DNA from: a virus
IMG/VR virus record: IMGVR_UViG_3300031602_000018
Coordinates: 1 to 31,406 of that record
Reading direction: 5' to 3' (one strand)
DNA length: 31,406 bases
Part shown: in pieces, positions 1-8,903 of the stretch
Position numbering within the stretch: position 1 is the stretch's first letter
How the letters are laid out: the number at the start of each line of letters is the position of its first letter
Notes under the pieces: generated by a model
The model's database searches: none
What the model was told of the DNA's origin: nothing
The model's input: only the letters and a program-made list of their open reading frames with translations
Translations under genes and position numbers: made by a program

Positions 1-1
1 C

Positions 2-502
2 TCTGGTTCTGCATTATACGGAGAAGCAATAGAGAATATGCCCCTATTAGAGGCCTTTCCTGATGAAACTCAAGTAATGAAATACAAACTTACAACACTA
101 CCTAGAGGTACATCTAAACTTCCAGTATTGGATATTGGATTCTCTTCTATTAGTTTAAAACAAGGGGCTTCTCTAGCAATTACTCCTCAAACATTAAACT
201 TCGGTGGAGCAACATCAACGTTTGAAGCTTCAGGATACACTGCTACTATAGCAGATATTAGAGTTTTAAATACCTTTGGAGGAGTAGGGATCAATACAGA
301 AGAAGCAGAAGCACTTAACACAACTACAACAATTGGTACTAACGTATCTAAAGGTGTAATTGGAACTACAGTAAACTTAACTGCTACAACTGTAAACACT
401 TTATTCGGATCAACTATTATTCTACAGACTACTTTAACAGTAATAGGTAGAGACTCCGGAGCAAGATTAACTATTCCTGTAACTATTACTAAATCTAATT
501 AA
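2..502 (+). CDS. C-terminal part of a beta-rich phage structural protein (5' truncated)
   Basis: The frame is open from base 2 through the stop at 500-502, so the gene begins upstream of the window. The first internal ATG (base 38) has no start context and is probably not the true start. The visible 166 residues are Thr/Ser/Val-rich with alternating hydrophobic residues, suggesting an Ig-like beta-sandwich. Phrases such as SISLKQGASLAITP, near-repeats of NTTTT and a terminal RDSGARLTIPVTI resemble C-terminal domains I recall from marine T4-like structural proteins. It lies two bases upstream of the next structural gene, which supports a baseplate or tail-fibre role. The exact T4 equivalent cannot be given because the N-terminus is missing. 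Confidence 0.7.
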   Translation, partial: SGSALYGEAIENMPLLEAFPDETQVMKYKLTTLPRGTSKLPVLDIGFSSISLKQGASLAITPQTLNFGGATSTFEASGYTATIADIRVLNTFGGVGINTEEAEALNTTTTIGTNVSKGVIGTTVNLTATTVNTLFGSTIILQTTLTVIGRDSGARLTIPVTITKSN

Positions 503-504
503 TT

Positions 505-1569
505 ATGTCATTTAAAAGATTCGACCAAGAAGACGTAGTAGTAAGTGCAGAGTCCATATCAACTCCATGTTGGTCAGGGAACAAAACTACACTAAACTCT
601 TTCTTTACCTCCTCAGTACAAGTAGGTGGTGCAACAGGAGATTTCTACTACAACATTTATCAAACAGGCTCAGGGCATCCTTCATCAAGAACCCAATTCT
701 CTTTATCTTACGGTAACAAAGAAGGTAAAGGTAGTATACGATACAATCCAAACGTAACAGTTAAGTCACCAACATCAACAATATACGGTCAGTATAGAAG
801 TTTAATACTTGGAGACGAAGAAAAAAACTTTGTTTTTGGAGGAGTAGCATCTGATTCATTCTATGCAATTTCAATAGATAGAGCTAGATATAAAGAAAAA
901 CTACTTCCAGGTACTTTAGACTTAGTTGTAGCTCACTCAGGGAGTAAATTATCTACAGGAGCAGGTTCCTCAATAACCTCTCGTACACTTACAGACAATA
1001 GTTTAGTTAGCAGTACAGTAACCTTTACCGACGCAGGAAGAGTATACGAACTAGTTTCTGGTTCATTAGGAAATGTACACACTAGTCTTAACGCTAACGG
1101 GTATACTTCTAATAATGGTTCATACGGTAAATTATTACCGGATTTAGGTATTGCATTAATAAATGTAGCAGCCTTAGATGCACCAATAGCTCAAGGAGGA
1201 GTTAACTTTAACTCAAATCAAACAGCAAATCAGTTGACCCACTCAGGAAGTGCAACAAATCTTAACAGAGGATTTGACCTTCTTAAAAGAGGTTCTAAAT
1301 TTAGAATTCAATCAGAAGAAACTATCTCTTCAAACTTTATATTCGTAAGGGCTAGAAACTCTGAATTTAATTACTCAACAAATCCTTCATTAATTACTGG
1401 ATCAGGAGAACTAAGGCACAACGTAATGGTTAATTCACCACAGTCATATATTACGACTGTAGGATTATACAACGACAATAATGACTTATTAGCTACAGCT
1501 AAACTATCTAGACCACTAATTAAAGATTTTACAAAAGAGGCGTTAGTACGAATTAAGTTAGACTATTAA
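505..1569 (+). CDS. Phage structural (tail/baseplate-associated) protein, paralogue A
   Basis: This 354-aa protein is Ser/Thr/Asn-rich, with no signal peptide or membrane segment. Its C-terminal ~90 residues carry RARNSEFNYSTNPSL, then SYITTVGLYNDNNDLLATAK and a terminal KLDY. I associate this block with conserved structural proteins of marine T4-like phages. The next gene has the same C-terminal architecture (VKDSELNHTYNQSAL, YITTVGMYNDSNELIAVAK) and a similar N-terminus (KRFDQEDVVVS versus KKLNRQDVYVS), so the two are paralogues. It follows the previous stop after two bases, which implies co-transcription. The structural assignment is by context and resemblance; no enzymatic motif is visible. 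Confidence 0.75.
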   Translation: MSFKRFDQEDVVVSAESISTPCWSGNKTTLNSFFTSSVQVGGATGDFYYNIYQTGSGHPSSRTQFSLSYGNKEGKGSIRYNPNVTVKSPTSTIYGQYRSLILGDEEKNFVFGGVASDSFYAISIDRARYKEKLLPGTLDLVVAHSGSKLSTGAGSSITSRTLTDNSLVSSTVTFTDAGRVYELVSGSLGNVHTSLNANGYTSNNGSYGKLLPDLGIALINVAALDAPIAQGGVNFNSNQTANQLTHSGSATNLNRGFDLLKRGSKFRIQSEETISSNFIFVRARNSEFNYSTNPSLITGSGELRHNVMVNSPQSYITTVGLYNDNNDLLATAKLSRPLIKDFTKEALVRIKLDY

Positions 1570-1572
1570 TGA

Positions 1573-2592
1573 ATGAGCGCTTACAAAAAGTTAAACAGAC
1601 AAGATGTATATGTATCTGACTACTCTGCTAAAAAGCAATGGGTAGCAAGTGGAAGTGCATTAGTCAATTATAAGATAGAGACCTTAAGAGGTTTCTCTGG
1701 ATCCACACCCGGATACCCTTACCCATTAGATTATAGAAATAATCAATATGAAAAAATTGTATTTGATAGTATAAACAATATGTACTATGCAGATGGAATT
1801 GGTAACGGACTGACATCAGGATCTAGAAATCTAGCGTTGCAAACTAGTTTAACAATAAGTGGTGCAAGAGATATTAAATCAGAAGTAGGAGTATTATCTA
1901 TTCCTAGGGATGTAGTAGGTACACATATAGAACCTCATACATTTGTATATGTACCACAAGTAGAAGCGGTAGATAATTACATAGTAGACGGCTACTCTCA
2001 AGATAGAATGTCTGGGGAAGATTTATATACAGAAAAAGCTGGCTACCAATACGGAGCTAACCCTATTGATACAGGAGACTATATAACAGATGAAAAAGGA
2101 TACATAGACGAATCATCAGGTGAATATATAGATTTAGATAAAGGACAGCAAAGAGTAGAGATAATTGACGATGGAAACGGTTCGTTAATTTATTCTGGAT
2201 CCGACAGAAGCTATACACAACCAGCTAAGGTTATTGGTGATATTATATACAATCACGGCTTAGCTATAATAACAGATAAAGACGTTGCAAGATATCTAAG
2301 CACTTATTCTAGACATAAGTTGCGATGGAAATCAAATCAACCTATTTATACATATAATGTACATTGTAAGGTTAAAGATTCTGAACTGAATCATACCTAC
2401 AACCAATCAGCATTAACAGGATCATTTGGTCAAAAAGCTGATAATATAAGTGGAAGTAATTTTACACCGTATATAACAACAGTCGGAATGTATAATGACT
2501 CTAATGAATTAATAGCAGTAGCTAAGACTAATCATCCAATTCAAAAGACTCAAAACACAGATATGACATTTGTAGTAAAAATAGATATATAA
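1573..2592 (+). CDS. Phage structural (tail/baseplate-associated) protein, paralogue B
   Basis: This 339-aa protein is a paralogue of the preceding gene: similar N-terminus and the same C-terminal block ending in YITTVGMYNDSNELIAVAK and a short KIDI tail. The central part (residues ~60-220) differs and is rich in Tyr, Asp and Gly, for example a stretch with repeated YID/YIT/YTE elements around residues 155-190. This suggests a conserved assembly domain with a variable centre. The start ATG lies three bases after the upstream stop; an out-of-frame ATG overlaps that stop at 1569. It is probably a virion protein next to the tail fibres. Confidence 0.75.
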   Translation: MSAYKKLNRQDVYVSDYSAKKQWVASGSALVNYKIETLRGFSGSTPGYPYPLDYRNNQYEKIVFDSINNMYYADGIGNGLTSGSRNLALQTSLTISGARDIKSEVGVLSIPRDVVGTHIEPHTFVYVPQVEAVDNYIVDGYSQDRMSGEDLYTEKAGYQYGANPIDTGDYITDEKGYIDESSGEYIDLDKGQQRVEIIDDGNGSLIYSGSDRSYTQPAKVIGDIIYNHGLAIITDKDVARYLSTYSRHKLRWKSNQPIYTYNVHCKVKDSELNHTYNQSALTGSFGQKADNISGSNFTPYITTVGMYNDSNELIAVAKTNHPIQKTQNTDMTFVVKIDI

Positions 2593-2593
2593 A

Positions 2594-3232
2594 ATGGCTA
2601 TAAAATTTAGAGCAAATAAAACACAAGCGTTAACATACGCAGAGATGGATACCAACTTAGGTAGCTATTTCTATTCAAGCTCGTTATCTGGCACTAACCT
2701 GTATTTACATTATACAGGAAGCCAAAACGTTCCAATCAATCAATCATCACATATTGTACCATTAACTGCAGGACAAGTTCAAGGACCTATCTACAGTGTA
2801 CAGTATAATGAGAATGGAGGAGCGTCTGGATCATCAGCATTTATTCATAGTGGATCTAGTGTAGGGATTAATACCACAGTAGCAGACTTAACACATGCTT
2901 TAGAAGTTTCAGGAAGCATTAGAGCTTCAGGAGCCCTACTTTCTAATTCAGATGAAAGACTAAAGGAAAATATTTATGCTATAGATAATCCGTTAAATAA
3001 ACTTAAACAAATACAAGGAGTATACTTTAATTGGATAGGCAAAGAAGATAGAGAAGTTGGATTTATAGCACAACAAGTACAAAAAGTACTTCCAGAAGTT
3101 GTCGTTGAAGATAAAAAATCTTATCTTTCTGTAGACTACAGTAAGGTTGTTCCTTTGCTAGTAGGTGCTATACAAGAGCAAAATGATCTTATTAAAGGCT
3201 TACAGTATAGAATAAACAAATTAGAAAAATAA
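2594..3232 (+). CDS. Short tail fibre protein with C-terminal S74 intramolecular chaperone
   Basis: This 212-aa protein begins MAIKFRANKTQALTYAEMD, an N-terminal motif shared with the next gene and recalled from marine T4-like fibre proteins; it probably attaches the fibre. The C-terminal ~95 residues are an S74 peptidase/chaperone domain: SDERLKENI at residues 119-127, the GFIAQQVQKVLPEVV helix, a VDYSKVVPLLVGAIQ segment and a coiled-coil end. S74 domains drive trimerisation and then self-cleave using a Ser-Lys dyad, here expected at S119 and K124. The stop overlaps the next start by one base (TAATG). The fibre part between anchor and chaperone is only ~90 residues. Confidence 0.88.
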   Translation: MAIKFRANKTQALTYAEMDTNLGSYFYSSSLSGTNLYLHYTGSQNVPINQSSHIVPLTAGQVQGPIYSVQYNENGGASGSSAFIHSGSSVGINTTVADLTHALEVSGSIRASGALLSNSDERLKENIYAIDNPLNKLKQIQGVYFNWIGKEDREVGFIAQQVQKVLPEVVVEDKKSYLSVDYSKVVPLLVGAIQEQNDLIKGLQYRINKLEK

Positions 3233-5205
3233 TGGGATTAATATTTAGAGCACAGAAAGGATCTGCACTAACTCATACAGAGCTAGATAATAACTTTAGA
3301 GAAGCATTTGTATCTGCATCAGTAGAAGGTACAGACTTATCATTGTTTACCTCAGCAGCTTTGAACAACGAGTATGTTCTACCTATGCCTGCTCCTAATG
3401 GATTCGATTACCATATACAGTTTAAAAAAGGTAACGAAATATCAGGTTCAGAAGTATCATTTTCTTCTTCAGCTGATTTCAAATACGATTTCAGAACCTC
3501 TCATTTAAAGAATACAGGTTCATTTACTAACTTAGGGGATGCTACAGTAGACGGTAACTTAGTTGTTACAGGAGTATTAACAGCACAAGAACTAAGAACA
3601 GAATTTAATAACGCATCAGTAGTATTTGACTCTGGCTCTACCAAGTTTGGAAACTCAGCAGATGATAAGCATAGCTTTACAGGAAGCCTAGTTGTAGTAG
3701 GAAGTATTACAGGATCAGATGCAACGATTGATACTTGGGGAAGTATATCAGGATCATTAGCATCTAATCTTACAACAACAATAGCATACTCTGCATCTAT
3801 TGCCTCAGCCTTAGACACAGAAATTACAGCACTATCTAGCTCAGCAGCATCAGCACTTACAACAACAAGTGGATCTATATCTACAGACGTAACTGCTCTA
3901 TCATCCTCTTTAGCACTTAGAATTAGCAATGGGGATACTGCAGTCAACAATAACGTTACAGCACTATCTAGCTCAGCATCAGATGAAAGAGATAGAAGAA
4001 TTACTGCTCTTACAAATACAGTAACAGCCAACTACCTACTAAATACAACAGATACTCTAGTAGGAGACTTAACAGTAACAGGTAATATAAATGCACAAGA
4101 AATCAATACTACGTATATTTCTTCTTCAATACTATTCAACTCAGGTTCTAATATCTTTGGAGATTCAAATACTGATAAGCACATATTTACAGGTAGTATT
4201 GATGCTACTAGTATTGTTAAGTCAACAGATGTTAATATAACAGGTTTCACCTCTGTATCGTCATCACTTGCCTCTCTAACAACCGACCTAGGTAACGTAT
4301 CAACATCTTACCCGGACATTACTAATAAACCAGCCGGTATCATAAGCTCATCAGTCTTTAGTTCACCTAGTCAAGGTACAGCTAAACTAACCAGCAATGC
4401 AGCAGCTACTACTATAGATTTAGGATTAGACTCTTCTGATTCACCAACATTTACTGATTTAACATTAAATGGATTTACATCTGTATCTTCATCCTTAGCA
4501 GCACTAACTGCTGGTACTATAACAATAGGAAACGATGTAGACAATAGAGTATTAACTGCTAATGGAAACAGTACATTAAATGGAGAAGGTAATTTAACAT
4601 TTGACGGAACTAACTTAATAATAGGTGGATCTCAAATATCTGATTACACCTCAGCTAAAACAGATGTAACCGGACTTACAGGAGGTACTACTAACGGTAC
4701 ATTAATACAAGGAAAAGAACTAGGTCATTTAGTTTTAGGTATTAGAGGAAATGCTACTGATGATACATTTAGTATTCTATCTGGAGATGGAGACTTCTAT
4801 TCAAACAGTACATACGATAAATTAGCTTTTCAAGTAAAAGCAAACGGAACAACTATAATAGGAGGAGGAACAACCATAAACGGTAACTTATTAGTAACCG
4901 GAGATGTTACAGCATACCACTCCTCAGATAAAAGATTAAAGGATAATATATCACCAATTCCTTGGGCAGTAGATAAAGTAAAAGCTCTTGGAGGATATAG
5001 TTTTGATTGGAATGATAAATCAGAACATGAAGGTCACGACATTGGGGTAATAGCTCAAGAGGTAGAAGAAGTTCTACCAGAATTAGTTGTGACTAGAGAA
5101 GACGGCTACAAAGCTGTTAGTTACGAAAAAATTGTCGCGTTATTAATTGAGGCGATCAAAGATCAACAGTTACAAATCGATGCGTTAAAATCTAACCAGC
5201 GCTAG
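3232..5205 (+). CDS. Long tail fibre protein with repeated modules and C-terminal S74 chaperone
   Basis: This 657-aa protein starts MGLIFRAQKGSALTHTELDNN, the same attachment motif as its upstream neighbour. The middle holds two related modules: GNLVVTGVLTAQELRTEFNN with DSGSTKFGNSADDKHSFTGS, and GDLTVTGNINAQEINTTYIS with NSGSNIFGDSNTDKHIFTGS. Between them are Ala/Ser/Thr repeats (TALSSSA) typical of trimeric fibre shafts. The S74 domain spans about residues 562-650, with SSDKRLKDNI (S565, K570), IGVIAQEVEEVLPELVV and a final helix. It should fold as a trimer and release its chaperone by self-cleavage. It is probably a receptor-binding or host-range determinant. The reverse-strand open frame here is a by-product of the repetitive composition. 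Confidence 0.88.
   Translation: MGLIFRAQKGSALTHTELDNNFREAFVSASVEGTDLSLFTSAALNNEYVLPMPAPNGFDYHIQFKKGNEISGSEVSFSSSADFKYDFRTSHLKNTGSFTNLGDATVDGNLVVTGVLTAQELRTEFNNASVVFDSGSTKFGNSADDKHSFTGSLVVVGSITGSDATIDTWGSISGSLASNLTTTIAYSASIASALDTEITALSSSAASALTTTSGSISTDVTALSSSLALRISNGDTAVNNNVTALSSSASDERDRRITALTNTVTANYLLNTTDTLVGDLTVTGNINAQEINTTYISSSILFNSGSNIFGDSNTDKHIFTGSIDATSIVKSTDVNITGFTSVSSSLASLTTDLGNVSTSYPDITNKPAGIISSSVFSSPSQGTAKLTSNAAATTIDLGLDSSDSPTFTDLTLNGFTSVSSSLAALTAGTITIGNDVDNRVLTANGNSTLNGEGNLTFDGTNLIIGGSQISDYTSAKTDVTGLTGGTTNGTLIQGKELGHLVLGIRGNATDDTFSILSGDGDFYSNSTYDKLAFQVKANGTTIIGGGTTINGNLLVTGDVTAYHSSDKRLKDNISPIPWAVDKVKALGGYSFDWNDKSEHEGHDIGVIAQEVEEVLPELVVTREDGYKAVSYEKIVALLIEAIKDQQLQIDALKSNQR
3824..3978 (+). 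repeat. Direct repeat pair inside the tail fibre gene
   Basis: A 23-base sequence beginning TTACAGCACTATCTAGCTC occurs at 3824-3846 and again at 3956-3978, 132 bases apart and in the same reading frame (TALSSSA). It encodes repeats of the Ser/Ala-rich shaft. Near-identical DNA repeats like this permit in-frame expansion or contraction of the fibre by recombination. Confidence 0.8.
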
Positions 5206-5220
5206 ACAAAAATCAAAAAT

Positions 5221-5700
5221 ATGGAAATGACATTACCGAATTGGTTACACCAAGGGAGAATGGTCACAGATATTTCGGACATGCCAGAGGGTACGTTCGG
5301 GTTCATCTATGAAACAAAACACATTCCCTCAGGTATTAAATACATTGGAAAGAAAGTACTTTTCTTTGAACGTAATAAAAGATTAGGAAAAAGAGCATTA
5401 GAAGCATTAAGATTAGAAAGAAAAGAAAAAGGGATAGGAGGTAGAACTCCTGCTAAGCAAAAGATAATTACTGAATCCGATTGGAAAGATTATTACGGAT
5501 CTCATAAGGACATATTAAAATTAGTTAAAGAAGGTGACGTAAGAGACTTTACTAGAACAATCCTACAATTTGTTCCTACAAAAAAGCTTCTTACTTATTT
5601 CGAGTGTAAACATCTGTTTATTAGAGAAGCACTAGAGACTCAAGACGTATATATTAATGATAACGTCTTAGGTAAATTTTATAGAAAAGATTTTAAATAG
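5221..5700 (+). CDS. GIY-YIG-like endonuclease (Seg/homing type)
   Basis: This 159-aa protein shows the layout of phage GIY-YIG nucleases. GFIYETKHIPSGIKYIGKK (residues ~27-45) supplies the two short motifs (FIY and YIG). A basic helix follows with several Arg (RNKRLGKRALEALRLERK). SDWKDYYGSHKDI is the typical W-x-x-Y-Y-G-S element, FECKHLFIREAL supplies the conserved Glu, and NDNVLGKFYRKDF closes the protein. Small stand-alone nucleases of this kind occur in T4-like phages, either as free-standing homing endonucleases or as domesticated genes. It sits in a short gap between the fibre and glycosyltransferase genes, a position consistent with an inserted mobile gene. The sequence before the ATG is A-rich without a Shine-Dalgarno motif. 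Confidence 0.75.
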   Translation: MEMTLPNWLHQGRMVTDISDMPEGTFGFIYETKHIPSGIKYIGKKVLFFERNKRLGKRALEALRLERKEKGIGGRTPAKQKIITESDWKDYYGSHKDILKLVKEGDVRDFTRTILQFVPTKKLLTYFECKHLFIREALETQDVYINDNVLGKFYRKDFK

Positions 5701-5723
5701 TGAATAACTTGCCTCCATAAAGT

Positions 5724-5750
5724 ATTTTTCGTATATTTAATGTATAAATT
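5724..5750 (+). promoter_or_regulatory. Candidate promoter upstream of the glycosyltransferase cassette
   Basis: ATTTTTCGTATATTTA at 5724-5739 recurs exactly at 12094-12109, before the lipoprotein gene, and in near form at 16601-16616. Here it is followed by TATAAATT at 5743-5750, close to the T4 late-promoter core TATAAATA, ending 17 bases before the TTG start. The 67-base gap is among the largest in the window. Promoter function is inferred from recurrence and position. Confidence 0.45.
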
Positions 5751-5767
5751 TAAAAGATACACATCTA

Positions 5768-7333
5768 TTGAAGACATTTATAATCACACTATTACAGAAT
5801 AATAACTCAGTTGAATCAGCAAAAAGAGCAAGACAATCAGCAGTAGATGTAGGTTATAGAGAGTCAATTGAAACATTTGAAGCTATAACCCCTGACCTAT
5901 GGGAAGAGATTCTACCCTATGACAATAACTTTGATAATTATGCAAGACCAGACAATGTTGGAGCATGCTTTGCTTCACACTATCTTCTCTGGCAAAAATG
6001 TATTGAGCTAGGAGAGCCTATTTTAATTTTAGAACATGATGCAATATTTGTAGATAACATACCAGATATAGATTTTGATATGTGTGTTAATTTCGGTAGA
6101 CCCAGCTACATAAGACCGTATGAAATGACATATAAGGAGCCAATAGAAGGACTACAGTCAACCATACAGCATCATTTCTTAGGTCACCATGCTTATGCTA
6201 TTAAACCACAAGCAGCTAAAATACTATGTAATGATGTTAAATATAGAGAGCTATCGCCAAACGATATATGGATGAATCTAGCCACTTACCCCTGGTTACA
6301 GGAGTATATACCTTATCCAATAGTAGCCGATACTTTATTCTCTACTATCCAAACATCTTTAGATGAAGCTACTCCCGTAATTAAAAAATTTGCTGAGGTT
6401 ACTAAACCAAACAGTCCGGAACGAGCTTATGTAGAAAAATATTTTCCTCAAGTACTAACTCCTCAATCACAGAGACATATAGAAGCTGTACCGAGGAAAG
6501 AGAACTTTGTTGAAATAAGACCAGGATACCTGCAGGATGATATCTATACATGGATGCAAAAACCTATCGAGAATAATAAATACCTTATAGTAAGTTGGCG
6601 ACTGTCCGGATCAGAATTTGGTAAAGAAGTATTAAGAGAGAATTTTCCTGAAGTAGTCTCTCAAGACCTCTGGGCAAAAACTCATACTACTTTAGGAGAA
6701 AATATTACTAAACCTTTCATCGAGAAAGCTAAAACTAAAGTATTTGTAATAATTACAGATCCTAGAGAAATAGCAATGAATTTAATATACTTCGATAACC
6801 GAATACATCTGCATGATATAGATTATGAAAATGTATTTTTTGATACTTTTAAATCTGTTAAGTTTTTAAACGAAATAGCTCAAAAACAATTAAACTTAAT
6901 CAGCCACTACAGAGAGGTCTTTGGAGATAATTGTGCCGTATTAAGATACGAAGATGCAGTACATAATCAAGAAGCTTTTTTAGAACACGCTTCTAATGTA
7001 CTAGGAGTTGCCCCTTTAGGTATTGACGATGCTAAAAAGTATAAACGTTCAATATATAAGAATGTAGGAGATTTCGCACAATTTTTTGATAAAGAAATAT
7101 TAGATAAACATTCTGAAGACTACCAATGGTTCTACGACGAATACGGGTATGGAAAACAAGGGTTACAGCACCTTAGATATGACTGGCACAGTGGTAGTTC
7201 TTCTTATTTCGAAGCAACAGACAACTATAAAGATATGTTAAAACGAAACGGTGTGAGACTAATTAATGACTGCTGCTTTACCTATCCAGATAAGGGACTG
7301 TATAATAGAACAAAAAATATAAATGGATTCTAA
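5768..7333 (+). CDS. Bifunctional GT25-like glycosyltransferase / sulfotransferase-like protein
   Basis: This 521-aa protein has two recognisable halves. Residues 1-~200 resemble family 25 (LPS-type) glycosyltransferases: N-terminal strand KTFIITLLQNNNS, a GACFASHYLLWQKC segment, and an acidic LEHDA motif (E89, D91) where the family has EDD. Residues ~271-450 resemble sulfotransferases: YLIVSWRLSGSEFGKE in the place of the PAPS 5'-phosphosulfate loop, FVIITDPREIAMN as the 3'-phosphate strand, and VLRYEDAVHNQEAFLEH. The start is a TTG; it is preferred because the glycosyltransferase first strand begins immediately after it. The last 11 bases overlap the next gene. It probably glycosylates and/or sulfates a virion or cell-surface polymer; the substrate is unknown. 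Confidence 0.72.
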   Translation: MKTFIITLLQNNNSVESAKRARQSAVDVGYRESIETFEAITPDLWEEILPYDNNFDNYARPDNVGACFASHYLLWQKCIELGEPILILEHDAIFVDNIPDIDFDMCVNFGRPSYIRPYEMTYKEPIEGLQSTIQHHFLGHHAYAIKPQAAKILCNDVKYRELSPNDIWMNLATYPWLQEYIPYPIVADTLFSTIQTSLDEATPVIKKFAEVTKPNSPERAYVEKYFPQVLTPQSQRHIEAVPRKENFVEIRPGYLQDDIYTWMQKPIENNKYLIVSWRLSGSEFGKEVLRENFPEVVSQDLWAKTHTTLGENITKPFIEKAKTKVFVIITDPREIAMNLIYFDNRIHLHDIDYENVFFDTFKSVKFLNEIAQKQLNLISHYREVFGDNCAVLRYEDAVHNQEAFLEHASNVLGVAPLGIDDAKKYKRSIYKNVGDFAQFFDKEILDKHSEDYQWFYDEYGYGKQGLQHLRYDWHSGSSSYFEATDNYKDMLKRNGVRLINDCCFTYPDKGLYNRTKNINGF

Positions 7334-8903
7334 AAAAAATGTTATAGTAGTCTCTGCTAGAAGAAGCGGAACACATTTACTTACAGATTTAGTAGTAAAT
7401 AATTTCGGGTACGAAAGCATCAACTACAACTATATTGACTACACTGGGTTTACTCCTGAAAATTTTAGTGAGTTTGAAACAGCTATGAACGAGGGTAGTT
7501 ACTCTTATAAACAGCCTTATGTCAATCATCCAAAGGTTACTTGGACTCATGCACATGACTATAAAGATTATTTAAAATATAAACACAGCAAAGAAACTAA
7601 CACCCAACTTGATAGATTCTTCTCAGAATCTAAAATTATTATTATCTATAGAGATATTAGAGACATAATAAATTCATGCTACCATAGACCAAGATATAAA
7701 GACAATTACAGCTCCTTCACAGACTTCTACGATAACTACGATATGGATGGTTATGAATTAATTGACCAACAATATGACAACTTATCTGAACTATTAATAC
7801 AGTACTATAAGAATTGGTTCTCTGTATATATGAGCAAAGAGCTTTTAGGTCTCGATATAGAGTTAATATCTTTTAAAGAAGTAATTAATGAATATGAAGC
7901 ATCAGTATATAAGATTGGAAAATTTTTAGAGCAGCCAATAAATACTAGCTTACCAGTTGTAGATGTTAGATTAAAATCTATTTCTGAGAAAAGCAAAGAT
8001 GTTATTTATACAGATAATGACTTTAGAAAAGGAAAGGTAGGAGATTGGGTTAATGGAATTGGAAAAGAATTAGGGGATGCAATAGGTAAACAATATTATA
8101 CTGATTTAGGTGCAGGTTTCGATTGTTTTACAAATGATATAAAAATACATAAATATCATACACCAGAAAGAAATAGATTTGAACTAGGATATAAAGATTG
8201 GCCTTCTATAGAAAAAGAGATTGATGAAGAACTAAAGCAGTATGATAGTAGATATAAACTTGATAAAAGCTGTCAGTCCATTATAGAAAATAGATATACG
8301 AATGCAATTGAAACAGCAACTGATTTTAGATATACCCACAAAGTATTCTATTTTGAAGATAACTTATTAAAATTTATATATCCATGCAAAGCAAGTTTAG
8401 ATAAGAACATATTTAAACATACAGTACCTGTGGCTTCTAAAGAGCTCCTATTAACAATTTATAAAACAGATAAATTTCTATACGAAAATGGAATAACTCC
8501 AAAACTCTTCCATGCTGGTGTATATAAAGGAGTCTTATATGCTATACAAGAAAAATATCCAATGGGTGATGTAATCTCTGAAAAATATAAACTTCATCCT
8601 ATATGGGGAGATTGGAAATGGGTTGTAGATTTAGATTTATATGTAAAGCTACTAAGACATTTTACCGTAGCATTTAAAAACAACATACTATTAACTGATA
8701 TATTTAACGTATATAATTGTGCAATCGACAATGATGGAAATGTAAAGTACTTTGACCTTGACGGAATCAAACAATACACCACACATAAAGAAATGATCAA
8801 CTCAGAAGAGTTTACTAATGTAATGGGCACATTAAAGGAAATAGACAATTACCACATTAAAAAATTCAACTATAGTTTATTAAAAGAATTAATAGTAATA
8901 TGA
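7323..8903 (+). CDS. Sulfotransferase fused to a kinase-like domain
   Basis: This 526-aa protein opens with NVIVVSARRSGTHLLTDL, a clear PAPS 5'-phosphosulfate-binding loop (S15-G-T-H18). IIIIYRDIRDIINSCYH follows, matching the 3'-phosphate-binding strand, then a helical region with VYKIGKFLEQPI as expected for sulfotransferases. From about residue 335 the sequence changes character: KVFYFEDNLLKFIYP, GVLYAIQEKYPMGD and a C-terminal FNVYNCAIDNDGNVKYFDLDG (N462/N465, D478/D480). This order resembles a small-molecule or protein kinase fold with Asn and Asp as metal ligands. It overlaps both neighbours (11 and 4 bases), so the three genes are probably translated together. The kinase-like half is a weaker call than the sulfotransferase half. 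Confidence 0.72.
   Translation: MDSKKNVIVVSARRSGTHLLTDLVVNNFGYESINYNYIDYTGFTPENFSEFETAMNEGSYSYKQPYVNHPKVTWTHAHDYKDYLKYKHSKETNTQLDRFFSESKIIIIYRDIRDIINSCYHRPRYKDNYSSFTDFYDNYDMDGYELIDQQYDNLSELLIQYYKNWFSVYMSKELLGLDIELISFKEVINEYEASVYKIGKFLEQPINTSLPVVDVRLKSISEKSKDVIYTDNDFRKGKVGDWVNGIGKELGDAIGKQYYTDLGAGFDCFTNDIKIHKYHTPERNRFELGYKDWPSIEKEIDEELKQYDSRYKLDKSCQSIIENRYTNAIETATDFRYTHKVFYFEDNLLKFIYPCKASLDKNIFKHTVPVASKELLLTIYKTDKFLYENGITPKLFHAGVYKGVLYAIQEKYPMGDVISEKYKLHPIWGDWKWVVDLDLYVKLLRHFTVAFKNNILLTDIFNVYNCAIDNDGNVKYFDLDGIKQYTTHKEMINSEEFTNVMGTLKEIDNYHIKKFNYSLLKELIVI

Noticed and set aside
38-40. ATG at 38 as the start of the first gene
   Set aside because: The frame is open upstream to the window edge and encodes plausible sequence (SGSALYGEAIEN), so the gene is a 5' truncated fragment.
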